Numbered from the stretch's first letter, positions 17,882 to 28,224 are shown. The stretch is 64,000 nt of DNA from Dysgonomonadaceae bacterium PH5-43 (GCA_029916745.1 JARXWK010000018.1:1-64000), one strand, 5' to 3'. Translations and numbers: made by a program. The notes: a model not told the origin generated them from the letters alone.

Positions 17882-18568
17882 TTAAATAAATTCGTATATC
17901 CAAATAAATACACATATATATATTAATGCTGGAAGCATATTAAGTATCTTAAGTTTTTTTATTTCAAGAATATTAAAAGCGAGACCTATAAGTAGTATTC
18001 CGCCCACAACGGTAATTTCGTTTATGTAAACCTCCGAAATATCTTTTCCTATAAATTGCGCAACAAGAGTTATTCCTCCTTGATATATTAATAAAGGTAT
18101 AACTGAAAATAAAACTCCTACTCCTAAAGCCGATGTTAATAACAGAGACGAAAAACCGTCCATTAATGATTTCGCTTTCAACAAATCAGATATTTCGCCA
18201 GTAAGCCCCTCTTCTACTGGACCTATTATCGACATCGACCCCATACAAAAAAGTAAAAAGGCAGTAACCATACCTTCTGTAAAATTACTATTTCCAAACT
18301 TAAGTTTCGTTTTGATATAATCTCCAAAGTTATTCATTCTGGTTTCAAGCTTCAAAAACTCACCCGTAAGTCCACCTGCTATTAAAGCAAAAACAACTAA
18401 CAAAGGGAGATTTATCTTAAGAGCCATTTGAACTCCAAGCACCAATGTAAACAAACCCACTGCCTGAAAATAAATAGTATTATACTTTTCAGGGAGTTCT
18501 TTTTTCAGCATTAAACCTAAAGAACTTCCGACAATTACAGCACCAGCGTTAATAAGTGTACCTAACAT
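17882..18568 (-). CDS. DUF554 family membrane protein
   Basis: Hydrophobic 228-residue protein with six or seven predicted membrane helices. It begins GTLINAGAVIVGSSLGLML, typical of DUF554 (YqgA-like) proteins, and has the conserved FCMGSMSIIGPVEEGL segment. Members are suggested transporters but have no firm function. It is the first gene of a minus-strand pair with the sialidase and diverges from the porin-like gene at 18663. Confidence 0.85.
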   Translation of the reverse strand: MLGTLINAGAVIVGSSLGLMLKKELPEKYNTIYFQAVGLFTLVLGVQMALKINLPLLVVFALIAGGLTGEFLKLETRMNNFGDYIKTKLKFGNSNFTEGMVTAFLLFCMGSMSIIGPVEEGLTGEISDLLKAKSLMDGFSSLLLTSALGVGVLFSVIPLLIYQGGITLVAQFIGKDISEVYINEITVVGGILLIGLAFNILEIKKLKILNMLPALIYICVFIWIYEFI

Positions 18569-18635
18569 TTTTAATAATGTTGTTATTTGAGCGTGTAAAG
18601 TTCATAAATAATTCTAATAACTAAAAATATTCTTG

Positions 18636-18643
18636 TAATTTTG
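18636..18643 (+). promoter_or_regulatory. -7 box of the porin-like gene
   Basis: TAATTTTG, a full match to TAnnTTTG, 20 bp before the ATG at 18663. Confidence 0.5.
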
Positions 18644-18662
18644 CAGAAAATTTATTCAAATA

Positions 18663-19910
18663 ATGAAAAGAATTGTACTACCTATTTTAATATTCGCATC
18701 AAGCATTCAGGTATTTGCACAAAATAGTGCCAGTGATTTAACTTTCAAATTTTCGGGATTTGTAAGAGGTGACATTATCTACAACACAAGAGAAAACGTT
18801 GCTGCTCTCGAAGATTTATTCTATCTATACCCTAAAGACGAAAAGAAAGATGCTTTGGGAGAAGACTTAAATTCTCGATCGGCATTAGGATTTTATAATT
18901 TATCTACTCGTGCCGCTTTAGATATAGCTGGCGTAAAACTGTTTGACGCCGCCGTTTCTGCTAAAATGGAGGCCGACTTTGCTGGAGCTGGAGGTTCGGG
19001 AGGAACTTCTGCGGTTTTAAGACTTCGTTTAGCATACATAAACTTCGCTTGGGATAAATCAACATTACTTATAGGTCAGAACTGGCACCCTATGTTTCAG
19101 AACATTCAGCCCGGACAAATAACTTTATCTACTGGTGCGCCATTTCAACCTTTTAATCGTAGTCCTCAACTTGCCTATAAATATAAAATTAAAGATTTTA
19201 ATTTACGCGCAGCAACTATATTTCAATTGCAAAACAAATCAACTGGTCCGTCTGGCAAATCAAATATATATGCAAAAAACGCTACACTTCCCGAGCTTAA
19301 CTTTATTGCCGAATACAAAAACAAGTCGATAAATACTGGTGTAGGTGTAAACTTCTTATCGCTAAAACCACGCACTGAATCATCTTTTAATGGAAGTTCT
19401 TATAAGGTTGACGAATATATACGTTCGTTATCTTATTTAGCTTTCTTTCAATACACAGAAGATATGCTTAGTGTGGGTGTAAAATCTATTTATGGACAAA
19501 ACAATACTAACTTGAATATGCTTGGCGGTTACGGTATTAAATCTATAAATTCGGTAACAGGAGAATGCAAGTACACAAACTTCAACTATAGCACTTCGTG
19601 GTTTAATATTGCTTACGGAAAGAAATATAAAGGTAATCTAATGTTTGGTTATACTAAAAACTTAGGAACAGAAGATGCCCTTGTGGAAGGCTCATCTTTA
19701 TATGGAGAAGGTTTATCGGTTGATAATATGCACAGAGTTGCATTCAATTTCACATATAATGTACCTCATTTTACTGTGGGTTTAGAATATGAGTTTATGA
19801 ATGTATTTTATGGTAACGCAGGAACCTTAAATTGGAAAGATGGAAAATATTCATCTACTCACTCTGTAGAAGATCATCGCATTACAGGAGTAATAAGATA
19901 CATCTTTTAA
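18663..19910 (+). CDS. Outer-membrane beta-barrel protein, porin-like
   Basis: 415 residues with signal peptide MKRIVLPILIFASSIQVFAQ. The mature part alternates polar and hydrophobic residues in strand-length stretches, is rich in Tyr, Asn and Gly, and ends in an aromatic residue (GVIRYIF), all expected of an outer-membrane barrel. The N-terminal part (FSGFVRGDIIYNTRENV) and LLIGQNWHPMF resemble DcaP-like/DUF-type porins of Bacteroidetes. The substrate is unknown. Single-gene unit with its own promoter and a strong terminator. Confidence 0.75.
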   Translation: MKRIVLPILIFASSIQVFAQNSASDLTFKFSGFVRGDIIYNTRENVAALEDLFYLYPKDEKKDALGEDLNSRSALGFYNLSTRAALDIAGVKLFDAAVSAKMEADFAGAGGSGGTSAVLRLRLAYINFAWDKSTLLIGQNWHPMFQNIQPGQITLSTGAPFQPFNRSPQLAYKYKIKDFNLRAATIFQLQNKSTGPSGKSNIYAKNATLPELNFIAEYKNKSINTGVGVNFLSLKPRTESSFNGSSYKVDEYIRSLSYLAFFQYTEDMLSVGVKSIYGQNNTNLNMLGGYGIKSINSVTGECKYTNFNYSTSWFNIAYGKKYKGNLMFGYTKNLGTEDALVEGSSLYGEGLSVDNMHRVAFNFTYNVPHFTVGLEYEFMNVFYGNAGTLNWKDGKYSSTHSVEDHRITGVIRYIF

Positions 19911-19956
19911 GCACTAATAAAAACTCAATCAGCACAACAAGTGCGCTTGTAATAAC

Positions 19957-19999
19957 AAAGATTGCTCCCCTAAAATAAACAGGAAAGCAATCTTTTTTT
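19957..19999 (+). terminator. Rho-independent terminator after the porin-like gene
   Basis: Inverted repeat AAAGATTGCT / AGCAATCTTT (19957-19966, 19986-19995) followed by a T run. Confidence 0.8.
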
Positions 20000-20031
20000 A
20001 TTACACCTTATTATATGTAACATCTTTTTCT

Positions 20032-20039
20032 TAAATTTG
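20032..20039 (+). promoter_or_regulatory. -7 box of the PAP2 gene at 20061
   Basis: TAAATTTG, a full match to the -7 consensus. It overlaps the TTG at 20037 that would otherwise open the reading frame, which rules that start out. Confidence 0.6.
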
Positions 20040-20060
20040 CGCAAACTAATTAAACTCGAT

Positions 20061-20759
20061 ATGCTTGAACAAGAACTATTATTAGAAAGAGACTTATTCT
20101 TCTTTCTTAACGGAAGCGACTATACTTTTGTCGACTTCTTTTTTTGGTTATACTCTTACAAACTAACATGGATTCCATTTTATTTCTGTTTTTTAACAGT
20201 CTTCTTTTTTAGAAAAAACTGGAAAGAGATAGTTATAACGCTACTATCTTTAACCTTACTAATTGTTTTGTGCGACCAGATAGCTTCTGGTTTTTTCAAA
20301 CCAGTATTCCAACGTTTCAGACCAACACACCACCCCGATTTTATGAATCAAGTTGATATTGTGCTTGGCTACAGAGGAGGCAAATATGGCTTTATCTCAA
20401 GCCACGCATCTAACGCTGTAGGATTTGCAACTTTCACAATGCTCCTGTTCAGGAATAAACTGTTTTCAACAATGATTATCTTTTTTGCTGTGATAAACGC
20501 ATACTCTCGAATATATTTAGGCGTTCATTTTATTTCTGATGTAATAGTCGGATCATTAGTTGGTATTCTTTGCGGATACTTTGTTTATAAACTTTACAAT
20601 TATGCACGATACCGTTTGTTAAAAATAAATAAAGAAGACCTAAAAATATCTTTATACTCAAAAAGCCAGGTTTATTTCTTAAGTGGCGCATACATAGCCA
20701 CTTTAATCTCAATATTTGTTTTCGACAATCAACTTGTAAGCTTGTTTCACAACAAATAA
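20061..20759 (+). CDS. PAP2-family membrane phosphatase
   Basis: Membrane lipid or polyprenyl-phosphate phosphatase of 232 residues. The three phosphatase motifs are present: KPVFQRFRP (about 86-94), SSHASN (about 120, a variant of PSGH) and SRIYLGVHFISD (about 153-164, with catalytic His and Asp). Five or six membrane helices. The ATG at 20061 is used because the upstream TTG lies inside the -7 box. Possible roles are undecaprenyl-pyrophosphate or lipid A phosphate removal; sequence alone does not decide. A second PAP2 gene lies at 32237. Confidence 0.87.
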   Translation: MLEQELLLERDLFFFLNGSDYTFVDFFFWLYSYKLTWIPFYFCFLTVFFFRKNWKEIVITLLSLTLLIVLCDQIASGFFKPVFQRFRPTHHPDFMNQVDIVLGYRGGKYGFISSHASNAVGFATFTMLLFRNKLFSTMIIFFAVINAYSRIYLGVHFISDVIVGSLVGILCGYFVYKLYNYARYRLLKINKEDLKISLYSKSQVYFLSGAYIATLISIFVFDNQLVSLFHNK

Positions 20760-20865
20760 TTGACAATTTGAGAAATTATTTTCAATTTTAATTGGAAGTG
20801 ATTATATTTTTTCTTAAGTTAGTAGCGTGAAACAATTTTTATTATAACACTTTAATAATAATGCC

Positions 20866-21144
20866 ATGAAAACAGTAACATTTAATGAGCTTCGTAGAAT
20901 TAAAGATCAGTTACCCGACGGAACTATGCGTCGCATCGCTGAAGAGTTAGGCCTTCCAGTTGAAACAGTTAAGAACTATTTCGGAGGTGTAAACCAGAGT
21001 GCCGGCGACGGAGGTGGTATACATATAGAACCCGGTCCCGATGGTGGAATCGTAATGTTAGATGATCCTTCTATTTTAGAGAAAGCGCTTATCATATTGG
21101 GAGAATCTAATCATAATGTTTCTAACGTTTCGGCTAACGTCTAA
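20866..21144 (+). CDS. Small helix-turn-helix protein of Bacteroidetes
   Basis: A 92-residue protein. The N-terminal half reads like a helix-turn-helix (MRRIAEELGLPVETVKNYF, about 21-39). The C-terminal part has a Gly-rich hairpin (IHIEPGPDGGIVMLDD) and a short helix. I recognise the layout from small conserved Bacteroidetes proteins, but know of no assigned function; a nucleoid or transcription role is inferred. Single gene between PAP2 and the Usp protein. Confidence 0.75.
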   Translation: MKTVTFNELRRIKDQLPDGTMRRIAEELGLPVETVKNYFGGVNQSAGDGGGIHIEPGPDGGIVMLDDPSILEKALIILGESNHNVSNVSANV

Positions 21145-21267
21145 CAAAGCAGAACAAAAATTTAAGAGTTGGGGATAAAAGTTGAAACTTTTAATTCCCA
21201 ACTTTTGTTTTATAAACACAGTAGATGCTTATTGTTAAACTTTTATTATTCATTTTATTCACAAATC

Positions 21268-22386
21268 ATGGAAGACAGATTAATTACGCTCGCAATTCAC
21301 ACCTATCAAAAAGCACAAATATTAAAAACTATGCTCGAAAGCGAAGGCATAGAAGTGTATCTACATAATGTAAATCTTATTCAACCCGTTGTTTCATCTG
21401 GTGTAAGAGTGAGAATTAAAGAAAGCGACCTGCCAAAAGCCTTGAAATTCATTGAAGCCAGTGAAATATTCAAAGAAGAATTTACTGAACAAAAAAAGGG
21501 AAAAGAGAAAAAAGAGAAAAAGAAAATACTTATACCGATAGACTTTTCGAGCTATTCTAATCGCGCTTGTGCTTTAGGCTTTAACTTAGCCAGCGAAATA
21601 GATGCCGAAATAGTTATAATGCACGCCTTTTTTACTCCATTCTTCCCCTCATCTATGGGAGAATCTTTTGCTTTTCAAACAGTAAGTGAAGAAGAAAGTA
21701 TATTATTACAATCAGAAGCAATCAAAGAACTTAAAAAGTTTGAAGAAGACATTAAAACTAAAATAACAAACGGTGAATATCCTAAAGTTAAATTCACTAC
21801 AATATTAAGAAGCGGCGTACCCGAAGAAGAAATAGTAAACTATAGCAATCAAACCAAACCATTGCTTATTATAATGGGTACTCGTGGTAAAAATCAAAAA
21901 GATATAGAGCTAATAGGTAGCGTTACCGCAGAAGTTTTAGACACTGCAAAAGTTCCTTTATTTGCAATTCCCGAAGATACACACTTCTCTAAATTCTCTG
22001 AAGTAAAAAGAATAGCTTTTGGCACTAACTTAGACCAAAAAGACTTAGTTGTTGTTGATAGTCTGTTCAAGATATTCAATACTTACGATATAGAATATTA
22101 CCTTTTCCATATTACACACAAGCGAGAAGACACTTGGAACGAAATAAAACTTGCTGGAATTAAAGAATATTTCAAAAAACAATATCCTGAAATTAAAATC
22201 AACTACAACATTATAGATGGAAACGACTTTGTATTAAATATGGAAAAGTTTATACGGGATTATAAGATAGACATTATATCTTTATCTAAACATAAACGCA
22301 ACATATTTGCTCGATTATTTAATCCGAGTATTGCAAGAAGAATGCTTTTCCATACAGATACACCTATTTTAGCTCTTCATTCTTAA
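21268..22386 (+). CDS. DUF2007 plus tandem universal stress protein domains
   Basis: A 372-residue cytosolic protein. Residues 1-68 resemble DUF2007, a small putative signal-transducing domain (EGIEVYLHNVNL...). A Lys/Glu linker (about 72-85) leads to two Usp domains: about 86-238, starting ILIPIDFSSYSNRA, with GTRG near 212, and about 240-372, lacking the full nucleotide loop. Such tandem Usps bind ATP or sense stress. The start at 21268 gives a clean DUF2007 beginning; the reading upstream is hydrophobic, Cys/Tyr-rich and unlikely. The fusion of DUF2007 to Usp is less usual than either alone. Confidence 0.82.
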   Translation: MEDRLITLAIHTYQKAQILKTMLESEGIEVYLHNVNLIQPVVSSGVRVRIKESDLPKALKFIEASEIFKEEFTEQKKGKEKKEKKKILIPIDFSSYSNRACALGFNLASEIDAEIVIMHAFFTPFFPSSMGESFAFQTVSEEESILLQSEAIKELKKFEEDIKTKITNGEYPKVKFTTILRSGVPEEEIVNYSNQTKPLLIIMGTRGKNQKDIELIGSVTAEVLDTAKVPLFAIPEDTHFSKFSEVKRIAFGTNLDQKDLVVVDSLFKIFNTYDIEYYLFHITHKREDTWNEIKLAGIKEYFKKQYPEIKINYNIIDGNDFVLNMEKFIRDYKIDIISLSKHKRNIFARLFNPSIARRMLFHTDTPILALHS

Positions 22387-22394
22387 AAAAGATG

Positions 22395-22402
22395 TATCTT
22401 TG
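22395..22402 (+). promoter_or_regulatory. -7 box for the PDZ protein gene
   Basis: TATCTTTG, full consensus, 20 bp before the ATG at 22422. It lies inside the first codons of a longer reading from 22392, which is therefore rejected. Confidence 0.6.
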
Positions 22403-22421
22403 CACAAAAAGTTTATTCTTT

Positions 22422-23855
22422 ATGAAAAGGTATAACATCTTATTACTGTTTGTATGCTTGGCTATTAGTGCTTTTTCTCAAGCCGACTTGCAATACCATT
22501 GCACTTACGGTTTTACTTACGAGATGAGTCAACAAGAAAGTTGGGGTTATCAAAAACCTGTTATCTTGTCGGTTTACCCTATGAGTGCAGCCGATGAAGC
22601 GGGTATGCAGCCTAACGATATTATCGAATACATAAACGATAGACCTACAAAAGGAGAAAAGTTAGAGATTATAGACGAGTGGATGCACGATGTTAATGAA
22701 GATGTTATAAAGATAACTTTCAGTAATCTAAAAGAGAAAAACAAAACGGCAACTCTTACAAAGCAATGTATGTTTAGCAACATAATAACAGAAAAAGATA
22801 TTGCCAGTTCTTTCGCCTTTTACAGTTTAGAGGATATTCAAACACGCTCATTTGTTTGCCCTTTCAGAACTACCACCAACACAAAAGAAGATATTATTTC
22901 TTATAAAACATTCAACTTCTATAATACTAGTAACGACAATATAGAATTGGAAAACACTATCAGGCAAAGTATAAAAACAGCTCTTGAAGATAAGGGGCTG
23001 ACATTCTCCAACAACAACCCTGATTTAATAATATATTCTTATTACTCCTATAATGACAACCAGAACTATAGAGCTAATGAAAGTAACAAACGTCTGAAAA
23101 CTGCTTGTCGTTACAATGTTATTACTAATAAAATGGAAGAGATGCCTATATACGACGATGCTTCTGTCTCTAATAACCAAGCTGCATATACTCTTAACTT
23201 AGGCATTCGTCTTGTAGATACAAAGCAATCGACCCCTACAAATCTTGTTATTGTTTGGGAATGTGAGGCTAACGAACTTCTTAAAAGCAATTACGGAATG
23301 GATAATTACTGTAAAGTGCATATCCCGTTAATGTTTAAGCAGTTCCCATTTGCTAAAACTAAAGAATATGCTAAGTTTCTTTATACTCAAATGAAATACA
23401 ACTACTCGGGAATAAACTACGACATCAATAACTTAGAAAAAATAATTAAGGTAGACGACAATTCGCCTGCTTACAACTCCGGCATTAGAACTGGCGATAG
23501 AATAGAGAAAGTTAACTCTATTAAATTCGAGAAAAAGAAAAAAGAAATCGACGAAAGATACAAACAATTCATCTATAACACTTTGGAGTTTAGAGATTTC
23601 AGAACTATGTATACAAACTCTTATGGATTTGAAAAATGTGCCTATTGGGACAAACTTAAATACCCTCAGGTAGCCGAAGTTTTTAGATCGAATATGTATC
23701 TTACACAGTTCTCTTATCTGTTCTACTTCGAGCCATTTATAAATCCTTCCGAAACAAATGTTATTACATTTAATATAAAAAGAGAGAAAGAAAAACTACA
23801 GTTCAAGGTTTGGCCTGTAGTAAAACAAGAACAATCGTTTGAAACAATAAGATAA
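22422..23855 (+). CDS. Exported protein with two PDZ-like segments around DUF4136-like core
   Basis: 477 residues with signal peptide KRYNILLLFVCLAISAFSQ. A PDZ-like segment covers about 45-105 (SVYPMSAADEAGMQPNDIIE). A middle domain (about 150-300: YKTFNFYNTSNDNIELENTI... DLIIYSYYSY) resembles DUF4136, a lipoprotein-associated fold. A second PDZ-like segment lies at about 325-375 (KIIKVDDNSPAYNSGIRTGD). No protease active site is visible, so it is probably a periplasmic scaffold or sensor. It ends 1 bp before the UPF0316 gene, so the two are likely co-transcribed. Confidence 0.72.
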   Translation: MKRYNILLLFVCLAISAFSQADLQYHCTYGFTYEMSQQESWGYQKPVILSVYPMSAADEAGMQPNDIIEYINDRPTKGEKLEIIDEWMHDVNEDVIKITFSNLKEKNKTATLTKQCMFSNIITEKDIASSFAFYSLEDIQTRSFVCPFRTTTNTKEDIISYKTFNFYNTSNDNIELENTIRQSIKTALEDKGLTFSNNNPDLIIYSYYSYNDNQNYRANESNKRLKTACRYNVITNKMEEMPIYDDASVSNNQAAYTLNLGIRLVDTKQSTPTNLVIVWECEANELLKSNYGMDNYCKVHIPLMFKQFPFAKTKEYAKFLYTQMKYNYSGINYDINNLEKIIKVDDNSPAYNSGIRTGDRIEKVNSIKFEKKKKEIDERYKQFIYNTLEFRDFRTMYTNSYGFEKCAYWDKLKYPQVAEVFRSNMYLTQFSYLFYFEPFINPSETNVITFNIKREKEKLQFKVWPVVKQEQSFETIR

Positions 23856-23856
23856 T

Positions 23857-24429
23857 ATGTTTGAGATTTTTGACGTTTACCCTTGGTTGCTTCCAATAGT
23901 TATTTTCTTTGGTCGTATATGTGATGTTACTTTAGGAACCCTTCGTATAATATTTGTATCTAAAGGTGAAAGATACATTGCTCCAATTGTAGGATTCTTT
24001 GAAGTCTTTATTTGGGTAATAATCATCTCTCAAATATTTTCAAACGCAAACAGTATAATAGCCTACTTAGCTTATGCTGGAGGATATGCTGCTGGTAATT
24101 TTGTTGGAATACTTGTAGAAAACAAAATAGCTTTTGGTTATCAGTTATTAAGAGTATATACTAAGAAAGACGCAAGCGAACTAATAAAAACATTGAATAA
24201 GAAAAACATTGGTGCTACCCTTATTAAAGGAGAAGGAGCTATATCGCAAGTGCATATTCTTGAAATTGTTATCGACAGAAAAAATCTTAACGACACTATC
24301 GACACTATAACTTCTTTCGACTCTGATGCTTTCTATCTTATTGAAGACATTAGAACCAAACAAAAAGGAATATTTGCAGTTAAAACTTGGAACAAACACC
24401 TATCACACCCGCTGCTAAAAAAGAAGTAA
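23857..24429 (+). CDS. UPF0316/DUF2179 membrane protein
   Basis: 190 residues. Three or four N-terminal membrane helices (about 8-90) contain the conserved GRICDVTLGTLRIIFVSKG segment, and the C-terminal soluble DUF2179-like domain (about 105-175) has GATLIKGEGAISQ. The family has no established function. It starts 1 bp after the PDZ protein stop. Confidence 0.85.
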   Translation: MFEIFDVYPWLLPIVIFFGRICDVTLGTLRIIFVSKGERYIAPIVGFFEVFIWVIIISQIFSNANSIIAYLAYAGGYAAGNFVGILVENKIAFGYQLLRVYTKKDASELIKTLNKKNIGATLIKGEGAISQVHILEIVIDRKNLNDTIDTITSFDSDAFYLIEDIRTKQKGIFAVKTWNKHLSHPLLKKK

Positions 24430-24553
24430 AAACTCCCACCAACACATAAATACTACTTATATCTCCACAATAATTTGTTTTATTGTTGTTTTTTTAAGAT
24501 ATTTGCAAGCTATATGCAAACAACAAACAAATTATTAATTAAATTTTTCTAAC

Positions 24554-27500
24554 ATGAAGAACTTGAAATTACTTTTTGTTGCGCTATTTGTGTCTTTTGG
24601 ACTAATAAATTCTTATGCGCAACCATTAACAACGCCATTGGCAAGCCCTGCAACTGGCAATGTTTTAGCCGACGAAGACGGAAACGTTTGGTATTACATT
24701 AAATTCAAAAATGGGAATGGCTTCCTACAAGATATGGGAGATGCCACAAACCTAAAAACTCAGAACAAAGTAACTGGCAGCGATGCTCAACTTTGGAAAA
24801 TGACTGGTACTTTAAGTAACTGCACTCTCGAAAGTAAAGCTGGAAGAAAAATGACTTTTGCTGAAAGTAGATTTCAAGCAGGAACTACGGCTACTGCTAT
24901 GAAAATTACAGAAACAAGCAATACAAATCATTCTCCTGCTTGGGAAATACAGAGAGCCTCATCAAACAGTAGTATGAATCAGTGGGGAGGTGCAGGCATA
25001 GGTAAAGACTTAGGAGAATGGAGCTTCGGAGATGCAAACAATCCTTTAGTGTTTATTCCATTTAATGGTGATGCTGCTAAGTTCCCTATCATAAGCAGCG
25101 ATGACGACTCTAACGAAATATGGTATTTCATCTGGTTCTTAAACGGAAACACTCTTGTTGATGATATGGGAGATGGCATACCTGTAACAAACAAAAAACT
25201 TAATCTATCTAAAAGCTTACAATGGAAAGTAACTGGCTCGGAAGGCAATTACACTTTCGTAAACCGAAATAGTGGACGTAAGTTAGCTCTTTCTGATGGA
25301 AACTATACATCTTCAAACTCAAATGCAGTTACTTTCGATATTGTTGCTTCAACTAATACAAGCTACGACTTCCCTGTTGCTTTGAAAAACAAAACAACAA
25401 ACAAATATCTATCTAAAAGTTCTTCTAACGTTGTTGAAAACGCAACGCTAAGCAATGCCAACAATGCAATATCATTTATTAAAGTTGATGATTTAGATTT
25501 AGAATCTTCTGAAGCAGAAATAACCGGTAGCGAAGAAGCTCCTGAAGCTAAGTTCAGCTTATGGTATCAAGAGCCTGCTAATGTTTGGATGACTCACGCT
25601 CTTCCTATTGGTAACGGACAATTTGGAGCTATGATATTCGGAGGCGTTCGTTTTGATGAAATTCAGTTTAACGACAAAACTCTTTGGTCGGGCAATACTT
25701 CTTCTTATGGTGCTTACCAAAACTTTGGTAATATAATGATCGAAAGTAAGGATATTATTGCTGTAACTGACTATCGTCGCGAACTTGACATAGAAAATGC
25801 TTTAGCTAAAGTTAGCTTTAAGGTGGGCGATGTAGAATATACTCGTGAATATTTATCAAGTTATCCTGATGATGTAGTTGCTATTCGCTACACAGCTTCC
25901 GAAAACGGAAAAATTGATGCGAACCTTTCTCTAAAGAGCGGACACGATGCAGCTGTTACTTACACTAACGGAGAAGCAACATTCTCTGGCAAGTTGGCTT
26001 TAGTTTCTTATAAAGCTAAAATGGTGGTACAAAACGATGGCGGAACTCTTACTTCTTCTACCGACGGTATAAAGGTAAGCGGAGCAAACTCTATGACTAT
26101 CATTCTTAGAGGTTGCACTAACTACGACGAAAACAGTGCTACTTATATTTATAAAGAGTCTGAACTATCAGGCAATGTAGATAAAATCATCGCCGATGCA
26201 TCTGCTAAATCTTACGAAACTATTAAAGAAGCACACATTGCCGATTATAAATCATTGTTCGACAGAGTAAGCTTCGACTTAGATGGAACTGAAAACAAAT
26301 ATCCTACCGATAAACTTATTACTCAGTACAATAAAAACTACAATGCTAACTTATTCTTAGAAGTATTGTATTTCCAATATGGTCGTTACCTTATGACTGC
26401 AAGTGCACGCGCTGGCGTAAACCTTCCATCTAACCTTCAAGGTATTTGGAACAACAGAAACAATCCTCCTTGGAGCTCTGATATTCACAGTAATATTAAT
26501 GTTCAGATGAACTACTGGCCTGCCGAAAGCACTAACCTATCAGAACTTCACACAACTTTCTTGAAGTATATTTACAACGAAGCTATTGTTCACAAACAAT
26601 GGAAACAAAATGCAAAGAATTCAGGACAGACTAAGGGTTGGACTTTATTCACCGAAAACAATATCTTTGGCTGGCACGGAGGTTTTATGCACAACTATGT
26701 AATTGCTAACGCTTGGTATTGTATGCATATTTGGCAACACTATCGCTATACTTTAGACGAAACATATCTGAAAGACTTAGCTTTCCCTGTAATGAAAAGT
26801 TGCTGCGACTTCTGGCTCGAACGTTTAGTTTTAGCTGCAGACGGAACTTACGAGTGTCCTAAAGAATACTCACCCGAACACGGTCCGGGTTCTGAAAATG
26901 CAACCGCTCACTCTCAACAATTAGTTTGGGACTTATTTAACAGTACGCTACAAGCTATTGATATTTTAGGAGAAGATGTTGTTGATGCTGCTTTCTTAAG
27001 CGACATACAAAACAAGTTCAACAAATTAGACAAAGGATTAAGAGTTCAAGCTAACGGACAACTTAAAGAATGGAAATATTCAGACAACTCGGTTGGAGAA
27101 GCTAAGCACCGACATATGTCTCACCTTATGGGATTATATCCGGGCAATCAAATATCTCCATTTGAAGACGAAACTTTCTTCAAAGCAGCAGTAAAGTCAC
27201 TTACCGATAGAGGCGACGAAGGAACAGGCTGGGCTATGGGTTGGAAAATAAACCTTTGGTCTCGCGCTCTTGACGGAAATCACGCTCGTAAAATACTAAA
27301 CAATGCTTTAAGACTTTCTAAATCTACAGGCACTAACCAACACGACGGTGGTATATATCAAAACTTGTTCGACTCTCACTCTCCATTCCAAATAGATGGA
27401 AACTTCGGAGCTACCTCTGGTATCGCCGAGATGTTATTACAAAGTCATATGGACATCTTACACATACTACCCGCCCTTCCATCTGCTTGGAAAATTGGTA

Positions 27501-27985
27501 AAGTAACAGGATTGAAGGCAATAGGAAACTTTGAAGTTGATATAGAATGGAATACTACAGAAAAAGAAGTAACCGCTGTAATAACTTCTAAGGCTGGAAC
27601 TGATTGTGTTTTAGCATTCGACGAGATAAGTAAATCTATTATCAAAGACGAAAACGGCAATCTAGTAAACACTACTGCCGCAGGCGATAACAGAGTTAAA
27701 TTCTCTACCGAAAAAGGAAAGAAATACACAATGGTATATAACAAACTTACAAACGTAACATCAGTTGTTAAGGAGAAAAGCGACATTGTGGTAACTCAAG
27801 ACAAAAAAAAACTAAACATATCAGGTGAAGGCATTTCTAAAGTAAACATCTTCTCTATTGATGGTCGATTGATAAATACAAAGACACAAGATTTCAACTT
27901 TGCTCTATCGAACGGCAGCTACATTGTTTCTGCGTTAAAAACAGACGGAAGTAGCGAAGCTAAAAAAGTAATTGTAGGAGAATAA
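24554..27985 (+). CDS. Alpha-L-fucosidase (GH95) with N-terminal lectin-like repeats and sorting tail
   Basis: Exported glycosidase of 1143 residues that would release alpha-1,2-linked fucose from host glycans. Signal peptide about 1-22. Two related modules of about 130 residues follow (about 40-165 and 183-310; [13 protein letters not shown] and [12 protein letters not shown], each with an LWK/QWK turn), probably beta-trefoil-like carbohydrate-binding. GH95 runs from about 335 to 1050: [32 protein letters not shown] with the Asn-x-Asn pair, and SPEHGPG (the acid-Glu region). The end ([14 protein letters not shown]...) is a gliding-type secretion-system sorting tail. Single gene; a 23-bp array and terminator follow. 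Confidence 0.93.
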   Translation: MKNLKLLFVALFVSFGLINSYAQPLTTPLASPATGNVLADEDGNVWYYIKFKNGNGFLQDMGDATNLKTQNKVTGSDAQLWKMTGTLSNCTLESKAGRKMTFAESRFQAGTTATAMKITETSNTNHSPAWEIQRASSNSSMNQWGGAGIGKDLGEWSFGDANNPLVFIPFNGDAAKFPIISSDDDSNEIWYFIWFLNGNTLVDDMGDGIPVTNKKLNLSKSLQWKVTGSEGNYTFVNRNSGRKLALSDGNYTSSNSNAVTFDIVASTNTSYDFPVALKNKTTNKYLSKSSSNVVENATLSNANNAISFIKVDDLDLESSEAEITGSEEAPEAKFSLWYQEPANVWMTHALPIGNGQFGAMIFGGVRFDEIQFNDKTLWSGNTSSYGAYQNFGNIMIESKDIIAVTDYRRELDIENALAKVSFKVGDVEYTREYLSSYPDDVVAIRYTASENGKIDANLSLKSGHDAAVTYTNGEATFSGKLALVSYKAKMVVQNDGGTLTSSTDGIKVSGANSMTIILRGCTNYDENSATYIYKESELSGNVDKIIADASAKSYETIKEAHIADYKSLFDRVSFDLDGTENKYPTDKLITQYNKNYNANLFLEVLYFQYGRYLMTASARAGVNLPSNLQGIWNNRNNPPWSSDIHSNINVQMNYWPAESTNLSELHTTFLKYIYNEAIVHKQWKQNAKNSGQTKGWTLFTENNIFGWHGGFMHNYVIANAWYCMHIWQHYRYTLDETYLKDLAFPVMKSCCDFWLERLVLAADGTYECPKEYSPEHGPGSENATAHSQQLVWDLFNSTLQAIDILGEDVVDAAFLSDIQNKFNKLDKGLRVQANGQLKEWKYSDNSVGEAKHRHMSHLMGLYPGNQISPFEDETFFKAAVKSLTDRGDEGTGWAMGWKINLWSRALDGNHARKILNNALRLSKSTGTNQHDGGIYQNLFDSHSPFQIDGNFGATSGIAEMLLQSHMDILHILPALPSAWKIGKVTGLKAIGNFEVDIEWNTTEKEVTAVITSKAGTDCVLAFDEISKSIIKDENGNLVNTTAAGDNRVKFSTEKGKKYTMVYNKLTNVTSVVKEKSDIVVTQDKKKLNISGEGISKVNIFSIDGRLINTKTQDFNFALSNGSYIVSALKTDGSSEAKKVIVGE

Positions 27986-27995
27986 ACCTCTCCCG

Positions 27996-28155
27996 GTTTC
28001 AAATTAGTTTCAGCCGTGTGAAACAACTTGTTTCAGTTAGGTGAAACAAACAGTTTCAGTTAGATGAAACAACTCGTTTCAGTTAGGTGAAACAACTTGT
28101 TTCACCAGTATGAAATGAACCGTTTCACCAATATGAAATGAATTGTTTCATCAGA
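27996..28155. repeat. 23-bp periodic array, class B, locus 1 (GTTTCA-N6-TGAAAC)
   Basis: GTTTCA begins at 28007, 28030, 28053, 28076, 28099, 28122 and 28145: seven units at exactly 23 bp, plus a degenerate start at 27996. Each unit is an 18-bp dyad GTTTCA-N6-TGAAAC plus a 5-bp spacer. Units five and six have TGAAAT, which still pairs by G-U on the plus strand. The array begins 11 bp after the fucosidase stop and ends before a shared terminator, between convergent genes. Confidence 0.9.
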
Positions 28156-28224
28156 GGAAAGGGATAATATCATTAAAAGGAAAAAGTAAAACATCTTGCT
28201 GACGTCGAGATTAAAGCTATAAAT

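Noticed and set aside
20037-20060. TTG start for the PAP2 gene
   Set aside because: The TTG is part of the -7 element TAAATTTG, so it would not be in the mRNA.
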